Positions 58,301 through 64,000 of a stretch of DNA of 64,000 nt are shown here, piece after piece. The DNA is from Boesenbergia rotunda (taxonomy: Eukaryota > Streptophyta > Magnoliopsida > Zingiberales > Zingiberaceae): the NCBI GenBank assembly GCA_024364735.1, contig JAGFNQ010000948.1, positions 207,690 through 271,689 of the forward strand, given 5' to 3'. A program made the translations under genes and the position numbers. The first letter of the stretch is position 1. Each line of letters starts with the position of its first letter. Under the pieces are notes generated by a model, which was not told the DNA's origin, made no database searches, and saw only the letters and a program-made list of their open reading frames with translations.

Positions 58301-58897
58301 ATGAAGCTCGTCGCCGCCCTCCTCGTCCTCTGTTTCCTCTGCTCGCTGCAGCAGCGGTCCGGCGCCCAGAGCTGCAACGATGCGGACTTCTCCGACGGCA
58401 TGAGCTACGCGGCCTGCAACCCCCTCCCCGTCCTCAACTCCGTGCTCCACTACACCTACCACCCGTCCACCGGCTCCGTCGACGTCGCGTACCGCGCGTG
58501 GCAGAACGCCAGCGGGTGGGTCGCCTGGGCCATCAACCCCGACGGGCAAGGCATGGTCGGCGCCAACGCGTTCCTTGCCTTCCACAACGGAAGCTACGTC
58601 ACGCTCTACACCACCGTGTTCTCCAGCACAAGCGTCGCGCCGTCGGACATCACCGACGGGAACCTTGCCTTCACGGTGCACAGCCGGAAGGTGGAGTACT
58701 CCTCCTCCGGCGGGTACTACACCATCTACGCCTCGCTGGATCTCCCTGGGAACCGGACGTTGCAGAACACGGTGTGGCAGGCGTCCAATACGTTCTCCGG
58801 CGGCGTGCCGTACAGCCACCCGATTTCAGGCGACAACGTCAGGTCGACGTCGACGATGAATTTTCTGTCCGGCCAGCCGTCTGCAGGAGGCAACTGA
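58301..58897 (+). CDS. Secreted DOMON (DUF568) protein, AIR12-like, paralogue of 13602-14189
   Basis: A 198-residue protein with a signal peptide (LVAALLVLCFLCSL core, likely cleavage near GAQ) and one DOMON domain with LHYTYHPSTGSVDVAYR, GWVAWAINPDGQGMVGANAF, EYSSSGGYYTIYASLDLPGN and NTVWQ. The heme-ligand Met of MVGA is kept. The protein ends LSGQPSAGGN without hydrophobic tail or b561 part, like its paralogue, so an apoplastic soluble protein is inferred. The ATG at 58301 is chosen because it opens the signal peptide exactly as in the paralogue (MKL); upstream in-frame codons back to 58163 show no homology. A strong GC bias at third positions contrasts with the AT-rich surroundings. Confidence 0.9.
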   Translation: MKLVAALLVLCFLCSLQQRSGAQSCNDADFSDGMSYAACNPLPVLNSVLHYTYHPSTGSVDVAYRAWQNASGWVAWAINPDGQGMVGANAFLAFHNGSYVTLYTTVFSSTSVAPSDITDGNLAFTVHSRKVEYSSSGGYYTIYASLDLPGNRTLQNTVWQASNTFSGGVPYSHPISGDNVRSTSTMNFLSGQPSAGGN

Positions 58898-58899
58898 AA

Positions 58900-60290
58900 G
58901 AGATAATTTTATTAATACATTTATTTATACATGTTATATAAATAATATGAAAACATTAAATATGATATATAATCATAATAATTATAATAATATAATAAAT
59001 TTAAAAATATTATTTTTTGCTATAGATTAATGTTGATCTTGATTATGATGTCAAATATAATAAATCATAATTAATTGAAATTAATTTGAGATGATTATTC
59101 ATTATTGTCATTACCCGATAAACCCAATGTGAATGTCTGAACGTTGAATTTAAGTGCTAACTTAGTGAAATATTGTCTAGATAATGACTTTGTAAATATA
59201 TCAGTAATTTGATCTCTACTTCTTTAGAGATGTAAGAAATTGAAAATTATCAAGTTATCACACACTCATAAAGAAAATAAAAATCAATCTTTACATGCTT
59301 GATACGAGCTTAAAAAATTAGATTTGTCACAAAATAAGTTGATATAATATTATCATACCAAATTTTGTGCGTAACTGTTGGGGAAAAATATAATTTCGAA
59401 AAAAAATATTATAGTCAAATAATTTCTAAGATCACGTTAGCTATAATATTATATTTGATTTCAATGCTTGAGTAAGAGAATGTATATTGCTTCTTTGAAA
59501 GCCAAGAAACAAAATTTCACCCAAAAAATATTCCATACATACTAGTGGATGTCTAACTTCAGTAGATCCGACCCAATCTACATCACTATAGTCAATCAGC
59601 TCTCGTGAGGACTGACGATATAAAATAAGATCACTTAAATTTTAAACTGGATCCGCTAAGAGAGGAAATATCGTTATGTAATTGAAATTACCTTAACTCT
59701 TCAAAATCATGCCTCAGTTCCACTTAAATTTTGGGATGACGCCATTTAAATCACAGTCTACCTTATCAACCGTGTACCCATTCTATTACTTCAAAATAAG
59801 TGTTCCTTGGTAAGACTTTATAATCGTTTACCCACTCTATTACTTCTCTCACTCAAGCACTAAAGTTGAATATAAAGCTATAACAAACACGGTATCCGAA
59901 ATTATTTGGCTAGAATATCTTCTTTTGGAATTACACATTTCCCCAACCGCTACGGCCAAAATTTGGTATGATAATACTGGAGCAACTTATCTTGCGATAA
60001 TCTAGTTTTCCTGCTCGTACAAGCATGTAGAGATTGATTTTCATTTTGTTCAAGCGTGTGAGGATAAGAGACTCAATAAATGATGTCAGAGGAGGTAAGA
60101 TGACGATGAAGCTCTTGATACTTTCCTCTCCAATCAGAATGAAAGAAACATATTTTCTGATCAAAATAACACTCAGCTTGCTTTTTAAAACAACAAAGAA
60201 TATCGAAGAGGTAAGTTTTCTTTTGATAGGAAAAATCCAACTGAATTTGCTAAAGTTATCGATAAAATAATATAATAAAGAAAAATCCTA
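58900..60290. other. AT-rich sequence with Copia pol traces
   Basis: The minus and plus frames are full of stops. The stretch 59450-60060 holds phrases such as AGTAGATCCGACCCAATCTA and TCTGTTATTACTTC-like text that recall decayed Copia RNase H (plus-strand words for 'IIWLEYLLLELHI', 59906-59935), so an old Copia remnant is likely. Confidence 0.4.
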
Positions 60291-60299
60291 ATTTGATAG

Positions 60300-60790
60300 T
60301 GTTCCGGAAAGAGTCGACGATGATGGCCAGGCACCGAAGCTTTGCCCCTGTGGTAGTTGCTGAGGTGGGGAGGAACTTAGGTCCTGCGAAGTTAACACGA
60401 GCGTTAGGGAACACGCCAGCAGGGGTTCGGCGGAGTCCACTTCGACGCTCAAGTCAGTGTCTGTCGAAAAGAAAAGGTTGCGAAAAGTAAATAAGATGTC
60501 TAGAGTTGAGAGAGCGTAACCCTTACCGGAGGGGTTGGACTACCTTTTATACCAATGTCCGTAGACCAGGCTTGTGCCCTCGATCTATGCCACGTCTCCA
60601 TAATTTGCACCACGTTGTCCCCCCTCTTCCGGCGGTTACAGGCTAGCCATTGAAACAGTCTGCGTCGTTATCCAGCTTCGACCTGTGGCGCTAATTAAGG
60701 GTCATAATGACCCTGCGTGACGGGGAAGCTTATCCACAGACAGGTCGGGAGGGGGGGGGGTCTGTACTCGAGTTCGACCATTGCTGAGGC
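60300..60790 (-). repeat. LTR-type fragment (signature GACGCTCAAGTCAG)
   Basis: GAGTCCACTTCGACGCTCAA (60433-60452) matches 9195-9214, and TTTTATACC (60545) could be the inverse of a promoter site. It directly abuts the Gypsy LTR at 60795. Confidence 0.4.
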
Positions 60791-61205
60791 TCCGTGATGC
60801 CGGGCAAAATATAGATTATTCTGGGGCGAGAAGTTTCAGAGGGATTTACGAGAAAAGAATAAGAAAGTAATAACGAGATAAGGAGTAGCCAAAACTGGGC
60901 TTAAACCTTATTGAGAAAAACAAGAGCGAGAAGAGAAAAATAGAGATATAGCCGTAACGTGGCTTAAGCGAAGTAAATTGATTCAATATCTAAAAAACTT
61001 GTCCTTAACATCATCTAAGCATGAGTTTATATAGCACTCATATCCCTAAAACAACTCTAAACTAACCAGACTTAGTCCCCTAAAATTTAAGAACAAATTT
61101 AACCAACAAAACTTAGTTCCTAAGATTTAGAAACAAACTAAACAAAAATATATAACCAATTAAAAAAACCCAACAAGACTTGGTTTCCTAAGATTTAGGA
61201 ACAAA

Positions 61206-62360
61206 CTAAATAAAAATATATAACCAATTAAAAAAAACCTTAAATATATAAATCTGAATATTATTTTGGATCCCCTCCTGCATCAGTCTCCCGGAGTTGA
61301 AGAGAACTCGTCCTCTAGTTCGGCGTCTCCCTGATTGATGCTTCAGTGTAAAGGTGAACTCCTGCAAGTAATTTACCCACTTAGCGTGTCGACTACTCAA
61401 CTTATGTTGACCGTTGATGTACTTCAAAGCCTCATGATCTGTGAATAAGATAAATTCCTTCTGCACGAGATAATGGCGCCAATGCTTTAAGGAGTGCACA
61501 ATAGTATAGAATTCCAGGTCATAGGTAGAATAATTTTTCTTGGCACCAGATAGTTTCTCACTGAAGAAGGCAATAGAGCGTCCTGATTGACTTAGAACAC
61601 TACCAATGTCAATGCTAGATGCGTCACAGTTTACTTCGAATAGTTTGTCGAAATCTAGAAGTGCTAGAACAGGTGCTTCGGTCATCTTTTGTTTCACCAG
61701 CTGAAAACTAGTCATAGCTGCTTCACTCCACTTGAACTCGCGCTCCTTGAGGCACTCAGTTATAGGAGCAATTAAGGTACTAAAGTTCTGAATGAACCGG
61801 CGATAGAAAGAGGTCAATCCATGGAAACTTCGGACGTCATGAATGGTTTTTGGCTGTGGCCACTCTAATATTGCCTCTATCTTTGATGGATCTGCACGGA
61901 CACCCTCAGGTCGTCTATCAACACACATGCGCCATGAACCTTCTTTCTTTGGTACAAGTAGGGCAGGGACTGCACAGGGGTTCATACTCTCGCGAATATA
62001 GCCTTGTCTCAATAGCGCCATAACTTGTCGTCGTAGCTCTTCGACATCCTTAGGGTTAAGATGGTATGTCGGTCGGTTAGGCAAGCTTGACCTCGGGACG
62101 AGATCAATCTGGTGCTGAATATCTCTCATAGGGGGAAGTCCTGAAGGAAGGCCTTCGACCATCAACTCAGCGAAGTCTGATAAGAGTTGTTGCACATCAG
62201 CTGTTAGATCCGAGTCCGGGTCTATTACATTGCTTTTGAAAGGAAGCAAAGCATAGATTACATCTCTGTGCTTTATCTCATTCAAAAATCTGGATATAGA
62301 AAGTAGTGTAGAATTATTGGTTACCAAATTTGAAGGAGTTCCTTCTCGTCGGGGAGCCAA
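61206..62360 (-). pseudogene. Gypsy Pol remnant: RT edges joined to RNase H
   Basis: The N-terminal half ends in the first RT blocks (HQIDLVPRSSLPNRPTYHL, VPKKEGSWRMCVDRR). The next residues PEGVRADPSKIEAI belong to the region after the catalytic YxDD, so about 100 residues containing the active site are deleted in frame. The thumb and RNase H follow (SFYRRFIQNFSTLIAPIT, FEVNCDASSIDIGSVLSQ, FILFTDHEALKYINGQHKLS). The frame ends shortly after; no integrase or chromodomain. Confidence 0.9.
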
Positions 62361-62592
62361 TACTATGTTCCTCCCTTTGATGCTGAGGGTGTATGTGTTC
62401 TTCCGCCCATCATCTTCAGATTCTTCCTTTGGGATCAGTAGGCTCTTGCGTACGACGAGAGTCTCATGACCATCGCCATAAAGAACCTCGTCATCAATAT
62501 CGTCATCGTAAATCGGCTCATCAATCTATTCGAGTTCATCCTCTATGTCTTCCTCAACTAGCAGAGTGTTGTTTTTTTGATCTGGGGATCTT

Positions 62593-63238
62593 TTACACTC
62601 CGAAGCTTGATACCCCGTTCACCACATCGAAAACACTTGATAGTGGTCTTAGGGTTACCTTGTGGTGGCTGCTGAGAAGGGGCGGCTCTTGAGGGCGAAC
62701 AACTTGATTGTTTAGATCGCTCCTAGTCATCGGTCTTCGGTTTAGTTGTTTTTCAACTGTCAAGGCTCGCTGATAGGCCTCCGAAATGGTCCAGAGTGAG
62801 TGAAGGCTCAGGATGTCTTGTAAGGGTTGACGTAATCCCCCTAAATATCGCGCTACCATCTGCTCCTCGGTCTCGGACAAATCATTCCGAGCAATAAGCT
62901 GATAGAATTCCTTTGTATAGTCGTCAACGATTCTAGCTCCTTGCCTCAAGGTATGGAGTCGTTGATACAATATTTGGGTGTAGCCGAAGGGAAGAAATTG
63001 TGTTCTCATTAGTTTCTTCATTTTTTTCCCAATCAGTGATTTTGGATTTACCTTGTCTCTCCCGTGATCGTCGAAGTTGCTCCCACCATGCTGAAGCTCG
63101 ACCTTTTAACTTGATAACGACCAACTTTACTTTGATGTGATCAGGTACTTCTTTATATTCAAAAATCCTCTCTACTTCGTTGATCCAATCAACGAAGCCT
63201 TCCGCTTGTAATGTGCCAAAAAAATTAAGAAGATCCAC
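62593..63238 (-). pseudogene. Gypsy Gag, frameshifted
   Basis: First frame (63238-62933): FVDWINEVERIFEYKEVPD, VKLVVIKLKGRASAWWEQL, typical of retrotransposon Gag. Second frame (from about 63021): MRTQFLPFGYTQILYQRLHT, TKEFYQLIARNDLSETEEQ, ARYLGGLRQPLQDIL. The shift lies near 63015-63020. A degenerate zinc-knuckle (CFRCGERG) is at about 62620. Confidence 0.88.
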
Positions 63239-63528
63239 TCGGAAACCAAAGTTCCCAAATCGTTCGTCTCAACCATGGTGTTCTTGATATGTATCACGAC
63301 AATGAAACGGGTTCTCGAAAGGAGACTCAGAGTTACCTTCATAGATACCACGACCTTCAAGATCCCGCGCTGCCAAACGCTGGGTTAATTCCACAACTTG
63401 CTTCTGTAAATCCTCAATCATCATTATATCTTGGATACTACGATCACGGTACTGGGCTTCCTCAGTCGGAACCTGCCTGTTGCAACCACGACCACGTCCA
63501 CGATGACCCTCAATTGGATCTTAATGAG

Positions 63529-63540
63529 CTCTGATACCAA
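63529..63540 (-). other. Primer-binding site of the right Gypsy element
   Basis: TGGTATCAGAGC on the minus strand, one base inside the LTR at 63542. Confidence 0.85.
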
Positions 63541-63643
63541 CTAACGCCGGGCAGAATATAGATTATTCTAGGGCGAGAAGTTTCAAAGGGATTTACGAGA
63601 AAAGAATAAGAAAGTAATAACGAGATAAGGAGTAGCCAAAACT

Positions 63644-64000
63644 CACTATTAGAATTTTTGCATTCAACAACACATAATCGACAACGGTTTTTTGATAAAG
63701 TGTTGTCTTATGTCAATTTAACAACAGTTTTAGTATTAACCGTTGTTGTTGTTGGTCTGTATACGTAAAAAGACAACAGTAATAACAAAATGTTGTCGTA
63801 TGTATACTCAACGACAACAGTTATAAAATAACTATTGTCTATAGGCGGGATTTACAACAACTGATGTGATAAACTGTTGTCTATTATGACAATAGACAAC
63901 ATTTATATTAAACTGTTGTTGTTGTATTGTTATGCTGTTCAAGTAATAAACAAAATCAACGGTGGATATCCAACTGTAAAAAAACCCCCTCCTCACACAA
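63644..64000 (+). mobile_element. Left terminus of a further CACTA-like element, running out of the window
   Basis: The Gypsy LTR stops and CACTATTAGAATTTTTGC begins. The next 300 bases hold many direct and inverted copies of ACAACAGTTT/AAACTGTTGT, in the manner of CACTA subterminal repeats. The word differs from those of the elements at 14.5 kb (GCGACGGA) and 53.3 kb (CGAAGTAA). Confidence 0.6.

Larger units (their letters stand above)
60795..63643 (-). mobile_element. Gypsy retrotransposon with internal deletion; right LTR cut at 63643
   Basis: A direct repeat (TGATGCCGGGCAAAATATAG and onward at 60795; TAACGCCGGGCAGAATATAG at 63542) marks two LTRs; the left one ends near 61255, the right one is broken after about 100 bp by a CACTA-like terminus. 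A primer-binding site TGGTATCAGAGC (63540 down to 63529) puts the 5' end on the right. Gag lies at 63238-62593 and protease/RT/RNase H remnants at 62360-61206; integrase and the RT catalytic core are missing. Confidence 0.85.

Noticed and set aside
58130..58819. Minus-strand open frame of 229 residues
   Set aside because: Antisense shadow of the second AIR12-like gene.

Overview
The window is nuclear DNA of a flowering plant, most likely a monocot. The evidence is the GC-rich reading frames of the few host genes, a QALGGH-type C2H2 zinc-finger gene, two DOMON (AIR12-like) genes, plant-type snRNA promoter elements, and a dense load of nested Copia, Gypsy, CACTA, Helitron, SINE and MITE-like elements. 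A Zingiberales origin is a guess from the style of the repeats, not something shown here. No CRISPR arrays or operons are expected or seen.

Host genes are sparse. A ZAT-type zinc-finger gene lies at 7.3-8.1 kb (minus) and is displaced by two compensating frameshifts. A TATA-preceded small gene of unknown function starts at 10.04 kb (plus). A three-exon small gene, possibly SVIP-like, lies at 11.8-12.3 kb (minus) and carries a one-base frameshift in exon 1. Two paralogous secreted DOMON genes lie at 13.6-14.2 kb (minus) and 58.3-58.9 kb (plus), about 44 kb apart.

The rest is mobile DNA whose borders can mostly be fixed from target-site duplications (TSDs). 1-2754: one LTR and leader of a Gypsy element leaving the window on the left. 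14528-22991: an 8.5-kb CACTA element (TSD TAC), inserted in a SINE copy, with decayed TnpD- and TnpA-like genes. 24531-25260: a 730-bp Helitron carrying a U2 snRNA gene with its own promoter. 29937-44849: a Copia element (TSD CATAG) split by a 12.5-kb SIRE-like Copia element at 30641-43115 (TSD AAATC) that has a spliced third ORF. 47528-48481: a small CACTA derivative (TSD TTA). 49451-53117: a deleted SIRE-like element. 53.3-57.05: a probable third CACTA-like element enclosing HMGB pseudo-exons and a solo LTR (54797-55809, TSD ATAAG). 56509-56735: a Tourist-like MITE inside the last. 60795 to about 63644: a Gypsy element without reverse-transcriptase catalytic core, whose right LTR is cut by a further CACTA-like terminus.

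Two short repeat families recur in the left half: a tRNA-derived SINE of about 200 bp with recognisable box A and box B (about nine copies), and a GC-richer foldback element of about 280-360 bp (four copies). The most interesting items are the Helitron-borne U2 snRNA gene, the spliced third ORF and palindrome arrays of the SIRE-like LTRs, the HMGB fragment between CACTA-like ends, and the single-base frameshifts in two otherwise conserved genes.
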